Of a DNA stretch of 64,000 nucleotides, positions 52,350 through 63,748 are shown piece by piece. Each line of letters starts with the position of its first letter. Within the stretch, counting starts at the first letter, position 1. Position numbers and translations under genes: made by a program. The notes below the pieces were generated by a model that was given only the letters and a program-made list of their open reading frames with translations, searched no databases and had not been told where the DNA came from. The stretch comes from Lachnospiraceae bacterium (GTDB lineage Bacteria; Bacillota; Clostridia; Lachnospirales; Lachnospiraceae): NCBI GenBank assembly GCA_021770755.1, contig JAETQI010000013.1, forward strand, positions 28,052-92,051. The letters are read 5' to 3'.

Positions 52350-54093
52350 GGTATGCACCTCCTTCCCTGACCGCAGCCGGTTCGCCGTACTGCGATACAT
52401 AGGTGGTATAATATAAGCCCTTTCTGGCGAGAAGCTCGTCATGTGTCCCGCGCTCTGCGATCGAGCCGTTTTCGAGAACGATGATCTCGTCGGCGTGGCG
52501 CACAGCGCTGATACGGTGGGCAATGATCAGTTTTGTGGTGTCGGGCAGCGTTTTTAACGTCTTCTGGATCTCATGCTCTGTCTCCATATCCAGCGCGGAT
52601 GTCGAGTCGTCCATGATCAGGATGGGCGTATGCTTTGCAAATGCCCTCGCGATGCTGATGCGCTGTTTCTGTCCGCCCGAGAGTCCGACGCCGCGCTCGC
52701 CGATAACGGTCTCATACGCATCGGGCATTTTCTCGATAAAGCTGCTCGCCTGTGCGTCCCTCGAAGCCTTCCGTACGATCGCTTCATCGATGTAGGCTTT
52801 TTTGCCGAGCTTAACATTTTCATTGATCGTGTCGGAGAACAGGAATACGTCCTGCATCACGATGGAAATGCTTCCCCGGAGCTGTTTCAGGGAAAGCTTC
52901 CGGATGTCGACACCGTCCAGGCGGATGCAGCCGTCAGTCGCGTCGTACTGTCTCTGCAGTAGCTGGATCACAGAAGTCTTGCCTGCGCCGGTGGCACCCA
53001 TGATGCCGACCGTTGAGCCGGCCGCCGCTTCAAAAGTGATATCATGCAGGATCTCGTGCATATCTTCCTTGTGAAAAGAGACATGCGAAAACTCGATCTT
53101 TCCCTGCACCTTGTCCAGCATGACCGGATTGTCTGTCTCGGTGATGACAGGTTTCTGTTCATATATCCTGACGATCTTCTTGTTGGAGGCGATGCCGGCC
53201 GAGAAATCATTTGACAGCCAGCCAAGCATTTCCATAGGCCATACGATGTTGTTGGAGTACTCGAGAAATGCGCCGAGTACGCCGAGTGTGATCGTTCCCT
53301 GTATGACAAGGCGGCCGCCGAGCAGCAGGATGATCATGGGCAGCAGCTTAGTGATGATCTGCAGGTACGGATAGTAGCGGACAAACACTTTGGACTGCCG
53401 CATATTCAGCTCGTAGTAGCGCTGGTTGTGTGACAGGAATTTATTGATCTCGAATTTCTCCCGCGCAAAGGCTTTTACAGTGCGCACGCCGGCAAGATTT
53501 TCTTCCGCCACGGTATTGAGGACTGCGTTCTCCTCGCTGATATCCTCGTAGATCGAACCGAGATGACGTTCCATGCTGACAGCGATCAGCGCCGATATCA
53601 GCATCGCGACTGTCGGTATGACGGCGAGCGGCGCGTGAAGCCGGTACATGCAGAAGAGCACGACACAGGTGTGAAAGATCACTTCAATGATCAGCATACT
53701 CACATAGGACAGGGTGTTCCAGATCCTGTCGATATCATCCTTGACACGCGCCATGAGTTCCCCGGTGTTTGTCTTGTCAAAGAAGCTGCTGCTGAGACTC
53801 TGGATGTGGTCAAACAGATTCTTTCGCATATCCGATCCGATGGATGAGCCCACTTTGTCAAAGATGTATTCCTTGGTGTACTGGAAAACGCAGCGCCCGA
53901 CACCGACGGCAAGGATGCCGCCAAGCAGGTAGGGCAGGATCGAAAGATCGCCGCCCAGGATCACATCGTCGATGATGTGCATGGTGAGCATCGGCGCCAG
54001 CATATCCAGGGACACACTGACGATCAGTGAAATGATGGCAAGGACATAATGCCATTTGTATTCCCATATGTAAGTTGATAGTTTCTTCTTCAT
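52339..54093 (-). CDS. ABC exporter half-transporter with degenerate ATPase site (BmrC-like)
   Basis: The 584-residue protein has six helices (about 15-300) and an ATPase domain with Walker A GATGAGKTS, signature LSGGQKQRISIARAF and Walker B ILIMDDSTSALD. The Walker B catalytic Glu is Asp, the mark of one half of heterodimeric exporters such as BmrCD and TM287/288. Gene order (degenerate half first, consensus half second, leader ORF in front) is the same as B. subtilis bmrB-bmrC-bmrD. The ribosome site is GGAGGGAA, 12 bases from ATG 54093. Confidence 0.93.
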   Translation of the reverse strand: MKKKLSTYIWEYKWHYVLAIISLIVSVSLDMLAPMLTMHIIDDVILGGDLSILPYLLGGILAVGVGRCVFQYTKEYIFDKVGSSIGSDMRKNLFDHIQSLSSSFFDKTNTGELMARVKDDIDRIWNTLSYVSMLIIEVIFHTCVVLFCMYRLHAPLAVIPTVAMLISALIAVSMERHLGSIYEDISEENAVLNTVAEENLAGVRTVKAFAREKFEINKFLSHNQRYYELNMRQSKVFVRYYPYLQIITKLLPMIILLLGGRLVIQGTITLGVLGAFLEYSNNIVWPMEMLGWLSNDFSAGIASNKKIVRIYEQKPVITETDNPVMLDKVQGKIEFSHVSFHKEDMHEILHDITFEAAAGSTVGIMGATGAGKTSVIQLLQRQYDATDGCIRLDGVDIRKLSLKQLRGSISIVMQDVFLFSDTINENVKLGKKAYIDEAIVRKASRDAQASSFIEKMPDAYETVIGERGVGLSGGQKQRISIARAFAKHTPILIMDDSTSALDMETEHEIQKTLKTLPDTTKLIIAHRISAVRHADEIIVLENGSIAERGTHDELLARKGLYYTTYVSQYGEPAAVREGGAYHGN

Positions 54094-54163
54094 AAAAGAC
54101 AGTTCCCTCCCTCAGATCGTTCTCCGGTGTATTATTTAAAAGTAACAAGGCATAAAAAGGTAC

Positions 54164-54194
54164 AAAAAAACCTCATGGTAAAATCACCATGAGG
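54164..54194 (-). terminator. Terminator/attenuator in the ABC exporter leader
   Basis: On the minus strand CCTCATGGT, a six-base loop and ACCATGAGG are followed by seven T. It lies between the leader ORF (stop at 54233) and the exporter start at 54093, so most transcripts should end here unless read-through is induced. Confidence 0.85.
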
Positions 54195-54232
54195 CCAGAT
54201 GACAGAGTACCTATCATACGATGTACTTTTGA

Positions 54233-54319
54233 TCAGATACAATATACCCCGGAGATAATTTTACTATTGGATAATGGTATGGATTGGTTTGTTATTGCCT
54301 TTCTTAACTTATCGGACAT
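54233..54319 (-). CDS. 28-residue leader peptide ORF upstream of the ABC exporter
   Basis: A small ORF starts at ATG 54319 with an excellent AAAGGAGG site and ends at TGA 54233. The peptide begins MSDKLRKAITNQSIPLSNSK and ends in GVYCI. With the promoter 50 bases upstream and the terminator 39 bases downstream it forms a classic attenuation leader. A short AGTAC/GTACT hairpin lies between stop and terminator. By analogy with BmrB, a ribosome stalled by an antibiotic on this ORF would prevent terminator folding and turn on the exporter. The peptide itself probably has no function outside the ribosome. Confidence 0.8.
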   Translation of the reverse strand: MSDKLRKAITNQSIPLSNSKIISGVYCI

Positions 54320-54369
54320 AGTATTACCTCCTTTCTCTTGAATGTATCAGTTATTGGGTTACTCCATTT

Positions 54370-54398
54370 AACATACTCTTATTTTGGATGGTTGTCAA
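54370..54398 (-). promoter_or_regulatory. Promoter of the leader-exporter transcript
   Basis: On the minus strand TTGACA (54398-54393), a 17-base spacer and TATGTT (54375-54370) give a strong sigma-A promoter 50 bases before the leader ORF. Confidence 0.8.
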
Positions 54399-54483
54399 CT
54401 ACTTATTTACAGTTCCTGGCAAAGATGATATCATGATTAGGAATGGTATGTCGGTTTATTTTTAGGAGAGGGGTAACGGGGAT

Positions 54484-57027
54484 ATGGAATTTCATTTTCT
54501 GGGCGGAGCCATGGAGATTGGCGCAAGCTGTATTTATGTGAAAGCGGCCGGCAGGCGGTTTCTTCTGGACAGCGGGATCCGCCAGTCGGGTGTAAAGGAT
54601 CCGCTGCCGGATTTTCGCACGATACAGGAACAGGGCGGCGTGGACGCGATCATTGTCAGCCATGCGCACATGGATCATATCGGCACGCTTCCGATCATCA
54701 GCAAGGCGTATCCCGGCGCGCGGGTCTATATGACCGTCATGACAGCGGAACTGACGCGCGTACTGCTCTATGACAGCCTAAAGATCATGGCATACCGCGA
54801 GGATGAGATCCCGCACTATACGGAACAGGACGTGCTTGACATGCTTGGGCGCGTCACGCCTGTCCGGTACCAGACTGAACAGACGCTGGCAGATGGAGTC
54901 CGGCTGACCTTTTATCCGGCGGGGCATATTGCAGGGGCGGCATGTACCTATCTTGCCACCGAGGAAGGGACGCTGTTCTATTCCGGGGACTTTGCCGCCT
55001 TTTCACAGCGGACGATCGAGGGGATCCATATACCAAAGCTCCGGCCGGATGTCGCCATCGTGGAAACGACTTATGGGAACAGACTCCACGCCAACAGACA
55101 GGTGGAGGAGCGGCGGCTGGTGGAACGGGTGCGGGAGTGCGCAGAAAAAGGGCAGAAGGTTCTGATCCCTGCCTTTGCGCTGGGGCGGTCGCAGGAGGTG
55201 CTGCTGATCCTGCGCGCAGCGATCCAGAATGGGGAGATCCCTGCTATTCCGGTGTACGTGGACGGCATGGTGCGGGATATCAACACTGTCTACACGCGCA
55301 ACCCGACATTTCTGAAAAATGCGCTGGGAAAGCGGATCATGCGGGGCGGAGAGCCGTTTTATACAAAGGAGATCCAGCCGGTCGCACCAAGGGCGGACAG
55401 GGAGGAGATCCTCGGACAAAAAGGGGCGGCTGTCATCGTGTCCAGCTCCGGCATGCTCACAGGAGGACCGAGTATGCAGTATGCCAAAAAGCTTGTCCAG
55501 TCCGAAGATGCATGTGTCATCATCACCGGATATCAGGATGAGGAGTCGCCGGGAAGACAGTTGATGAATCTGCTGGATGGACAGGAGGAGCGCAGGATCA
55601 CGCTGGACGGGACGACGCTGCCGGTCAGATGCCGCATCGAGCAGGTCGGTCTCTCCGCACACGGGGACAAATCAGAGATCACGGCGCTGCTGGAGCGGCT
55701 GTCTGCGCGTCAGGTGTTTCTGGTGCATGGAAATGAGGAGGCAGTCCGCGATTACGGGAAAGAGCTGGCGGGGGCGGATTACCGGCGCCATATTTATCTG
55801 CCGGAATGCGGACAGGTCTATCAGGTGGACATCCGCAAGAAGCGTCAGCAGTTAAGCAATACGCTGCCATATACCATGCAGGAAGACCACGCTTTTGCCG
55901 CGGATGACGCAAAGCTTTTGTGGGATTACTGGTGTGAGCATTACGGCGGCAGGAAGTTTCCGGTGTCCCAGTTGGCGCTGATCTGGTATGGGTGTCAGCA
56001 GCAGGAGGAAACGCTGCAGCGTATGCAGGAGATTCTGACAGAAAGCCCTTATTTTTCACAAAACATGCGGCAGTTGTTCCTGTTCGAGACAAATTCCCGG
56101 GAGGATATTGAAAAGGCACTTGCGCCAAAGGAGCGGACGATACAGGAGGTTGAGATCCAGATCCAGAAGCTTTTTGCGGCGCACAGTTACCGAAAGATCG
56201 GATATTATCCGGAAAGGCGGGAAGTCGTCCTGCAGTTTGACTATCCGGACAGCATAGACAGGGCATTGTTTTGTGAAAATGCAAAGGATCTTCTGCGGGA
56301 GACGGGCTGGACTGCCAGCGTCAATCCTTCCATGAACCACAGCGCTGCAGGCAGTGTGCTGTACGCGGCGTTCGGGTACAGACTGCAGAAGGTGTCCTAT
56401 TATGTGGACAGGAGACAGTACACGGTGACTGTCTCGCCAGAGACCGCCGGGGATCAGGAAGCAGCCGGGGCATTTTACAGGCTGACCGGATGGGATCTGT
56501 ATGTGAACGGCAGATGCCTGAGCGGCAAAGACGCGGAAGGGACCGCCGGTCTGGCTGGCAGTGCCGCCGCAGCAAAAAGTGACATGGAGTTTGTGCCAGG
56601 CGGGGGCGTATCAAAGCCAGTCGAGCAGAATCTGGCATTTTCCTGCATTGACCAGAGCTTTGAGCGGTTTCCGGATCAGATCGAAAAGAAGAGCATCAGG
56701 CATGACGGGGAAGGGAAATATCTGGAATTGAGCTTTGTCTCGCCGCAGGTCGGTCTCCGGTATCGGGAAGTGCTGCAGGAGATGGCAGACCAGATCGGAT
56801 GGCGTATCAGGATCGCCGATAAGGTAAACCAGAATGCACTGTTTCAGATCGTGAGGTCGCTCTGTGCAGAACACGGGGTGATGCCTGCCAAAAATCCGTC
56901 CTATATTCCGGACAGGCGGACTGTTGCGGTGAAAGCTGCAGGGGAGACAGACACGGAAAAGTGCAGGGCAGTCGAGGCGGCTTTTCTGGAAAAGACAGGG
57001 TGCGCATGTGAGTTCGTTTTGGGATAG
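54484..57027 (+). CDS. Metallo-beta-lactamase/beta-CASP ribonuclease-like protein with long C-terminal extension
   Basis: Residues 1-450 are an MBL fold with beta-CASP insertion and RMMBL end, as in CPSF-73-like RNA-processing nucleases: GGAMEIGASC, SHAHMDHIG (zinc site), YPAGHIAGAACTYL, YSGDFA, ETTYGNR, SSSGMLTGGP and the final LSAHGD plus VFLVHGNEEA. About 400 more residues follow with no motif I recognise; two stretches look alike (YPERREVVLQFDYPDSIDRA near 580 and GKYLELSFVSPQVGLRYREV near 745), each leading into a TGWTASV or IGWRIRI strand, suggesting a duplicated nucleic-acid-binding unit. ATG 54484 follows GGAGAGGGG. It is probably a cytoplasmic RNase or DNA-repair nuclease. Confidence 0.82.
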   Translation: MEFHFLGGAMEIGASCIYVKAAGRRFLLDSGIRQSGVKDPLPDFRTIQEQGGVDAIIVSHAHMDHIGTLPIISKAYPGARVYMTVMTAELTRVLLYDSLKIMAYREDEIPHYTEQDVLDMLGRVTPVRYQTEQTLADGVRLTFYPAGHIAGAACTYLATEEGTLFYSGDFAAFSQRTIEGIHIPKLRPDVAIVETTYGNRLHANRQVEERRLVERVRECAEKGQKVLIPAFALGRSQEVLLILRAAIQNGEIPAIPVYVDGMVRDINTVYTRNPTFLKNALGKRIMRGGEPFYTKEIQPVAPRADREEILGQKGAAVIVSSSGMLTGGPSMQYAKKLVQSEDACVIITGYQDEESPGRQLMNLLDGQEERRITLDGTTLPVRCRIEQVGLSAHGDKSEITALLERLSARQVFLVHGNEEAVRDYGKELAGADYRRHIYLPECGQVYQVDIRKKRQQLSNTLPYTMQEDHAFAADDAKLLWDYWCEHYGGRKFPVSQLALIWYGCQQQEETLQRMQEILTESPYFSQNMRQLFLFETNSREDIEKALAPKERTIQEVEIQIQKLFAAHSYRKIGYYPERREVVLQFDYPDSIDRALFCENAKDLLRETGWTASVNPSMNHSAAGSVLYAAFGYRLQKVSYYVDRRQYTVTVSPETAGDQEAAGAFYRLTGWDLYVNGRCLSGKDAEGTAGLAGSAAAAKSDMEFVPGGGVSKPVEQNLAFSCIDQSFERFPDQIEKKSIRHDGEGKYLELSFVSPQVGLRYREVLQEMADQIGWRIRIADKVNQNALFQIVRSLCAEHGVMPAKNPSYIPDRRTVAVKAAGETDTEKCRAVEAAFLEKTGCACEFVLG

Positions 57028-57048
57028 TCCGTTTGTTACGGTTCATTT

Positions 57049-57072
57049 TTCACAGTTCTTTTCACAGTTCTT
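57049..57072 (+). repeat. Exact tandem 12-bp repeat TTCACAGTTCTT x2
   Basis: Two adjacent identical copies lie 12 bases upstream of the gpmI -35 box. Chance slippage or a regulator site cannot be told apart. Confidence 0.7.
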
Positions 57073-57083
57073 CCACGAAATGA

Positions 57084-57112
57084 TTGCGCATGGCTGCAAA
57101 AAAGTGTATACT
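57084..57112 (+). promoter_or_regulatory. gpmI promoter
   Basis: TTGCGC (57084-57089), a 17-base spacer and TATACT (57107-57112). About 95 bases of untranslated leader follow. Confidence 0.65.
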
Positions 57113-57209
57113 TTAAAGGAGTGTAAGTATTTTTGCGCACGTTTTCCGGCATGGACGGGCGTGGGCGGAAAGATTACGAAATTATAGATATGAAAAAGGA
57201 GAATGGGAA

Positions 57210-58751
57210 ATGAGCAAGAAGACGACAGTGTTAATGATTCTTGACGGTTACGGATTAAATGAAAAGACAGAGCACAATGCGGTGGCGCTTGGAAAGACAC
57301 CTGTGATGGACAGGCTGATGAAGGAGTATCCGTTTGTGCAGGGAAACGCGAGCGGTATGGCAGTGGGGCTTCCCGACGGGCAGATGGGCAATTCCGAGGT
57401 AGGGCATCTCAACATGGGCGCCGGGAGGATCGTGTATCAGGAGCTGACAAGGATCACAAAGGAGATCCAGGACGGGACGTTCTTTGAGAATCCTGCGCTG
57501 CTGGAGGCGGTGGAGAACTGCAAGGCAAAGAACTCCGCGCTCCATATGTTCGGCCTGCTGTCGGACGGCGGTGTCCACAGTCACAATACACATCTGTACG
57601 GGCTGCTCGAGCTGGCAAAGAGAAACGGATTGTCCGAGGTCTATGTACACTGCTTCCTCGACGGGCGCGATACGCCTCCTGCATCGGGAAAAGGCTTTGC
57701 GGAGGAGCTCGAGGCAAAGATGGCAGAGATCGGTGTCGGCAGGATCGCATCGGTCATGGGACGCTACTATGCGATGGACAGGGACAACAATTACGACCGC
57801 GTGCAGAAGGCGTATGAGGCGATGACGGAGGGCAAGGGTGAGCAGGCAGCGTCCGGCCCTGCAGGGATCCAGCAGTCCTATGACAACGACAAGACAGACG
57901 AGTTCGTGCTTCCGACTGTGGTGGCGGAGAATGGAAAAGCGATCGCGACGATCAAGGACGGCGATTCGATCATCTTCTTTAATTTCAGACCAGACCGCGC
58001 AAGGGAGATCACCAGGGCATTCTGCGATGACGATTTCAAGGGCTTTGACAGAAAGCGCCTTGATGTGAAATACGTATGCTTCTCCGACTATGACCCGACG
58101 ATCCCGAACAAGTCTGTCGCGTTCCACAAGATATCGGTTACAAATACCTTTGGCGAGTGGCTTGCGGCGAACAAGATGACTCAGGCGAGGATCGCGGAGA
58201 CCGAGAAGTACGCCCATGTTACCTTCTTCTTTAACGGCGGCGTGGAGGAGCCGAACGAGGGTGAGGACAGGGTGCTCGTGCCGTCTCCGAAGGAAGTCGC
58301 GACCTATGACTTAAAACCGGAGATGAGTGCCTACACTGTGTGCGACAAGCTCACGGAAGCGATCAGGTCCGGCAAGTATGATGTGATCATCATCAACTTC
58401 GCAAATCCCGACATGGTGGGACATACAGGCGTGGAGGAGGCTGCGATCAAGGCAGTCGAAGCGGTTGACGAGTGCGTGGGCAAGGCAGTCGAGGCGATCC
58501 TTGAAGTGAACGGAACGATGTTTATCTGTGCGGATCACGGCAATGCGGAGCAGCTTGTCGATTATGAGACTGGCGCACCGTTCACGGCGCACACGACGAA
58601 TCCGGTTCCGTTTATCCTTGTGAACTATGATCCGGCGTACACGCTGCGCGAGGGCGGCTGCCTCGCGGACATCGTGCCGACCCTGATCGAGACGATGGGC
58701 ATGGAGCAGCCTGCGGAGATGACAGGAAAGTCACTGCTGGTGCGCAGATAA
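57210..58751 (+). CDS. gpmI: 2,3-bisphosphoglycerate-independent phosphoglycerate mutase
   Basis: The 513-residue Mn-dependent enzyme interconverts 3- and 2-phosphoglycerate. It is full length. Ser62 in [16 protein letters not shown] is the phosphoryl carrier; other motifs are [59 protein letters not shown] and [11 protein letters not shown], which hold the two metal sites. ATG 57210 follows AAAAAGGAG. Enolase, the next glycolytic step, is encoded directly downstream after a terminator. Confidence 0.97.
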   Translation: MSKKTTVLMILDGYGLNEKTEHNAVALGKTPVMDRLMKEYPFVQGNASGMAVGLPDGQMGNSEVGHLNMGAGRIVYQELTRITKEIQDGTFFENPALLEAVENCKAKNSALHMFGLLSDGGVHSHNTHLYGLLELAKRNGLSEVYVHCFLDGRDTPPASGKGFAEELEAKMAEIGVGRIASVMGRYYAMDRDNNYDRVQKAYEAMTEGKGEQAASGPAGIQQSYDNDKTDEFVLPTVVAENGKAIATIKDGDSIIFFNFRPDRAREITRAFCDDDFKGFDRKRLDVKYVCFSDYDPTIPNKSVAFHKISVTNTFGEWLAANKMTQARIAETEKYAHVTFFFNGGVEEPNEGEDRVLVPSPKEVATYDLKPEMSAYTVCDKLTEAIRSGKYDVIIINFANPDMVGHTGVEEAAIKAVEAVDECVGKAVEAILEVNGTMFICADHGNAEQLVDYETGAPFTAHTTNPVPFILVNYDPAYTLREGGCLADIVPTLIETMGMEQPAEMTGKSLLVRR

Positions 58752-60305
<1,554 letters not shown>

Positions 60306-60324
60306 TCATCAGAGACAAAAACCA

Positions 60325-60391
60325 AATTATGTAAATTCAACAAGAATTGTCTGACAAATATAGGCAAAATGCGAAATTTACATAATTTTTT
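60325..60391 (+). terminator. Inverted repeat after eno, terminator-like
   Basis: AATTATGTAAATT (60325-60337) and AATTTACATAATT (60375-60387) are perfect 13-base arms followed by T's. The 37-base loop is long for a terminator, so the role is uncertain. Confidence 0.5.
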
Positions 60392-60454
60392 GAAATAATA
60401 TAAAAAATACCAAAAATTCACCGATATATATAATGCGCAGCAAAATATGAGTGA

Positions 60455-60517
60455 AAACAGTGATGAGAGATGTGTAACAATACCCTAATATGCCAAAAAC
60501 AGATCTGATCACTGTTT
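60455..60517. repeat. Long-loop inverted repeat in the eno-secG spacer
   Basis: AAACAGTGAT (60455-60464) and ATCACTGTTT (60508-60517) pair perfectly around a 43-base loop. No ORF with a ribosome site is present in this 408-base spacer. It may be part of an unrecognised RNA. Confidence 0.5.
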
Positions 60518-60535
60518 GAATGAAATATTTTCAAG

Positions 60536-60588
60536 ATAGGGTGTCTAATGGTCTGGAGCAGCATTCAGATTATTAGATACCCTATTTT
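60536..60588 (+). terminator. Inverted repeat with T-run, upstream of secG
   Basis: ATAGGGTGTCTAAT (60536-60549) and ATTAGATACCCTAT (60572-60585) pair with one mismatch, then TTTT. It could end a small RNA made from the spacer or be a late eno terminator. Confidence 0.55.
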
Positions 60589-60622
60589 GATCCTTTTGAT
60601 TTAACACTTTTGTAAAAAATGG

Positions 60623-60651
60623 TTGAAATGTATAGTCAGGTGTGATAAACT
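60623..60651 (+). promoter_or_regulatory. Likely secG promoter
   Basis: TTGAAA (60623-60628), a 17-base spacer and TAAACT (60646-60651), 62 bases before the secG start. Confidence 0.6.
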
Positions 60652-60713
60652 GTCTTTTGATAGTGGGCTTTACAATGGGACAGCCCGCATGTTGCTGGCA
60701 GGGAGGTGTGAAG

Positions 60714-60950
60714 ATGGCAGTGTTAAGAATAGTACTTATGATTATTTTAATAGTGGTTTCTATCGTGTTTACAGCGATTGTATTGATGCAGGAAGGCAAG
60801 TCGGCAGGACTTGGTGCGATCAGCGGCGCAGCGGAGACTTACTGGGGCAAGAACAAAGGCCGTTCCATGGAGGGTGCGCTCGTCAAGTTTACCAAGATTT
60901 TAGGCATTGTATTTATGCTGCTTGCGATTGTTTTGAATATCAATTTTTAA
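60714..60950 (+). CDS. secG: Protein translocase subunit SecG
   Basis: The 78-residue protein has two membrane helices (about 3-23 and 55-76) separated by the conserved VLMQEGKSAGLGAISG segment, typical of SecG. It helps SecYE in protein export. ATG 60714 is seven bases after GGAGG. The eno-secG-rnr-smpB order seen here is widely kept in Firmicutes and supports the call. Confidence 0.95.
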   Translation: MAVLRIVLMIILIVVSIVFTAIVLMQEGKSAGLGAISGAAETYWGKNKGRSMEGALVKFTKILGIVFMLLAIVLNINF

Positions 60951-60968
60951 ACACACTCTAAGACCACG

Positions 60969-60996
60969 AAACACTCTTGTAAAAGAGTGTTTTTTG
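60969..60996 (+). terminator. Terminator after secG
   Basis: AACACTCTT, a four-base loop and AAGAGTGTT, followed by TTTT. Confidence 0.85.
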
Positions 60997-61063
60997 TAAT
61001 GTGCAGGGAATCGTTGAGATCCGGCTGTATGGATCGTATCAGGATAGATCAGAAAGGATAGAA

Positions 61064-63217
61064 ATGTCAGATAAGAGAAAAAAAGTGATCATGGATCTGG
61101 TATCGTCGGAGTTTTATGTGCCGATGAAGGAAAAAGAGCTTGCAGTCATGCTGCAGGTCTCGAAGGAGGACAGGGGAGAGCTGAACCGCCTCCTGAACGA
61201 GCTTCTGGCAGAGGGGAAGCTCTCGCTCACCAAGAAGGGAAAATTTATCAAGGCGAAACATTCGGACAAGGAGCTGATCGGAACTTTCATCAGTCATCCG
61301 AAGGGTTTTGGGTTTGTGGAGATCGAAGGAAGGGACGAGGATCTGTACATTCCCGAGAGTTTTGTGAATGGGGCTTTTCATAAGGACACTGTCAGGGTGT
61401 CGCTGCTGTCAGGACAGAATGGCAGGCGCCAGGAGGCGCAGGTCGTGGAGATCCTGGCGAGGGGTATGAAGCAGATCGTGGGGATCTATGACAAGAGTAA
61501 CAAGAACTATGGGTTTGTCATCCCAGACAACACGAAGGTCAATGAGGACATCTTTGTGTCGGCGGAGCGTTCCAAGGGGGCTGTGTCGGGGCACAAGGTG
61601 GTCTGTGAGATCACCGATTACGGCAAGAACAACCGAAAGCCGGAAGGCAGGATAACGGAGATCCTGGGGCATGTCAATGATCCCGGTGTGGATATCATGT
61701 CGATCGTGAGGGGCTATGAGCTGCCGGTCGAATTTTCTGAGAAGATCATGCATCAGGCGGAGCGGGTGGCAAATGAAGTGTCTGAGGCGGATATGGCGGG
61801 TCGGTGCGACCTGCGCGATGTGCAGATGGTGACGATCGACGGAGAGGATGCGAAAGACCTCGACGACGCGGTCAGTCTCACAAGAGATGGCGTGCTGTAC
61901 CGGCTGGGCGTGCATATTGCGGATGTGACGAACTATGTGCAGGAGAACTCCGCGCTGGACTGGGAGGCAAGAGAGCGTGGAACAAGTGTTTATCTGGTGG
62001 ACAGGGTGATCCCCATGCTGCCGCATAAGTTGTCCAACGGAATCTGCTCGCTGAATGCGGGGGAGGACCGACTGGCGCTGAGCTGTCTCATGACGATCGA
62101 CCAGAAAGGTGAGGTGGTGAGTCATGAGATCGTGGAATCGGTCATCAGAGTGGACCGCCGCATGTCGTACACGGGTGTGCGAAAGATCCTGGAGGATCAG
62201 GATGAGGCGGCGTGCAGGGAGTACGAGGAGCTTGTCCCGATGCTTGAACGGATGCGCGAGCTTGCAGGGATACTGCGCGGGAAGCGCAAGAAGAGAGGGT
62301 CGATCGATTTTGATTTTCCGGAGAGCAAGATCATACTGGACAGACAGGGTCATCCGCTTGAGATCAAACCGTATGAGCGGAATGTGGCGACCAAGATCAT
62401 AGAGGATTTCATGCTGATCGCCAACGAGACGGTCGCAGAGCACTTTCACTGGATGGAACTGCCGTTTGTGTACAGGACACATGACAATCCGGATCCCGAG
62501 AAGATCAATAAGCTGGGTACATTTATCCGGAATTTCGGGTATTCCATCAAGAGCAGGCAGGAGGAGATCCATCCCAAGGAACTGCAGAAGCTGCTGGTTA
62601 AGATAGAGGACACGCCGGAGGAGGCGCTGATCAGCAGACTGACGCTCAGGAGCATGAAACAGGCGAAGTATACGATCGACTGTACAGGGCATTTTGGGCT
62701 GGCGTGTCAGTATTACTGTCATTTTACATCGCCGATCCGGCGTTATCCAGACCTGCAGATCCACCGTATCATCAAGGAGCAGATCCGCGGGCGGCTGAAT
62801 GAGAAGCGCATTGAACATTACAATGAGATCCTGCCGGAAGTGGCAAAGCATTCCTCGGAGATGGAGCGGCGCGCGGACGAGGCGGAGCGTGAGACGGATA
62901 AGCTCAAGAAGGTTGAGTTTATGGAGCAGCACATCGGCGAGATCTATGAAGGGGTAATCTCATCGATCACGTCGTGGGGGGTGTATGTAGAGCTGCCCAA
63001 CACAGTCGAGGGTATGATCCATGTGTCCATGCTGCCGGGCGATTATTTTTATTATGATGAGGAGACCTACGAGATGGTAGGGCAGTCCACGGATATCCGT
63101 TATAAGCTTGGCCAGAAATTGATGGTGAGAGTCAATGCGACCGACAAGCTCCTGCGGACGATCGATTTTGTCATTCCACAGGAACAGGTGGAAATGGAGT
63201 ATGAAAGAAGGGAATAA
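61064..63217 (+). CDS. rnr: Ribonuclease R
   Basis: The 717-residue 3'-5' exoribonuclease has an N-terminal winged helix (about 1-65), two cold-shock-like domains (65-225; [20 protein letters not shown] and [11 protein letters not shown]), an RNB catalytic domain (240-570; [14 protein letters not shown] with the Mg-binding Asp cluster) and a C-terminal S1 domain (about 620-705; [25 protein letters not shown]). It degrades structured RNA and takes part in tmRNA quality control. The start is set by AAAGGA before ATG 61064; the upstream open frame overlaps the secG terminator. smpB follows after one base. Confidence 0.97.
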   Translation: MSDKRKKVIMDLVSSEFYVPMKEKELAVMLQVSKEDRGELNRLLNELLAEGKLSLTKKGKFIKAKHSDKELIGTFISHPKGFGFVEIEGRDEDLYIPESFVNGAFHKDTVRVSLLSGQNGRRQEAQVVEILARGMKQIVGIYDKSNKNYGFVIPDNTKVNEDIFVSAERSKGAVSGHKVVCEITDYGKNNRKPEGRITEILGHVNDPGVDIMSIVRGYELPVEFSEKIMHQAERVANEVSEADMAGRCDLRDVQMVTIDGEDAKDLDDAVSLTRDGVLYRLGVHIADVTNYVQENSALDWEARERGTSVYLVDRVIPMLPHKLSNGICSLNAGEDRLALSCLMTIDQKGEVVSHEIVESVIRVDRRMSYTGVRKILEDQDEAACREYEELVPMLERMRELAGILRGKRKKRGSIDFDFPESKIILDRQGHPLEIKPYERNVATKIIEDFMLIANETVAEHFHWMELPFVYRTHDNPDPEKINKLGTFIRNFGYSIKSRQEEIHPKELQKLLVKIEDTPEEALISRLTLRSMKQAKYTIDCTGHFGLACQYYCHFTSPIRRYPDLQIHRIIKEQIRGRLNEKRIEHYNEILPEVAKHSSEMERRADEAERETDKLKKVEFMEQHIGEIYEGVISSITSWGVYVELPNTVEGMIHVSMLPGDYFYYDEETYEMVGQSTDIRYKLGQKLMVRVNATDKLLRTIDFVIPQEQVEMEYERRE

Positions 63218-63218
63218 G

Positions 63219-63689
63219 ATGGCAAAGAATGAGGCAATGAAACTGGTTGCCAACAATAAGAAAGCGTATCATGATTATTTTATAGAAGAGAAATATGAGT
63301 GCGGCATCGCGCTTCATGGCACGGAGGTCAAGTCCCTGCGCATGGGTAAGTGCAGTATCAAGGAGGCGTTTATCCGGATCGAAAATGCGGAGGTTTTTGT
63401 GTATGGCATGCACATCTCCCCCTATGAAAAAGGGAATATCTTTAATAAGGATCCCCTGCGTGTGAAAAAGCTGCTGCTGCACAGGCAGGAGATCAACAAG
63501 CTGTTGGGGAAGATCAAGGAGAAGGGCTATACGCTGGTGCCGCTGCAGGTGTATTTTTCAAACGGCAGGGCGAAGGTGGAGATCGGGCTTGCACGCGGCA
63601 AGAAGCTGTACGATAAGCGCGAGGATATCGCGAAGAAGGATGCGCGGCGTGAGACGGAACGCGAGTTCAAGGTGAAGAATCTGTATTGA
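63219..63689 (+). CDS. smpB: SsrA-binding protein SmpB
   Basis: The 156-residue tmRNA-binding protein rescues stalled ribosomes. Motifs: [49 protein letters not shown] and the basic C-terminus [21 protein letters not shown] 63219 follows AAGGGA, one base after the rnr stop, so the two are co-transcribed. The tmRNA gene often lies next; it is not in the 60 bases before the terminator and minus-strand gene. Confidence 0.97.
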   Translation: MAKNEAMKLVANNKKAYHDYFIEEKYECGIALHGTEVKSLRMGKCSIKEAFIRIENAEVFVYGMHISPYEKGNIFNKDPLRVKKLLLHRQEINKLLGKIKEKGYTLVPLQVYFSNGRAKVEIGLARGKKLYDKREDIAKKDARRETEREFKVKNLY

Positions 63690-63697
63690 ATCAATGT

Positions 63698-63739
63698 ATA
63701 CGGGCACCTGTCAGTATTTTTTGACAGGTGCCCGTTTTG
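63698..63739. terminator. Strong bidirectional terminator
   Basis: ACGGGCACCTGTCA (63700-63713) and TGACAGGTGCCCGT (63722-63735) are perfect 14-base arms with T-rich flanks on the plus strand. It separates smpB from a convergent gene. Confidence 0.9.
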
Positions 63740-63748
63740 AATCTTTTC

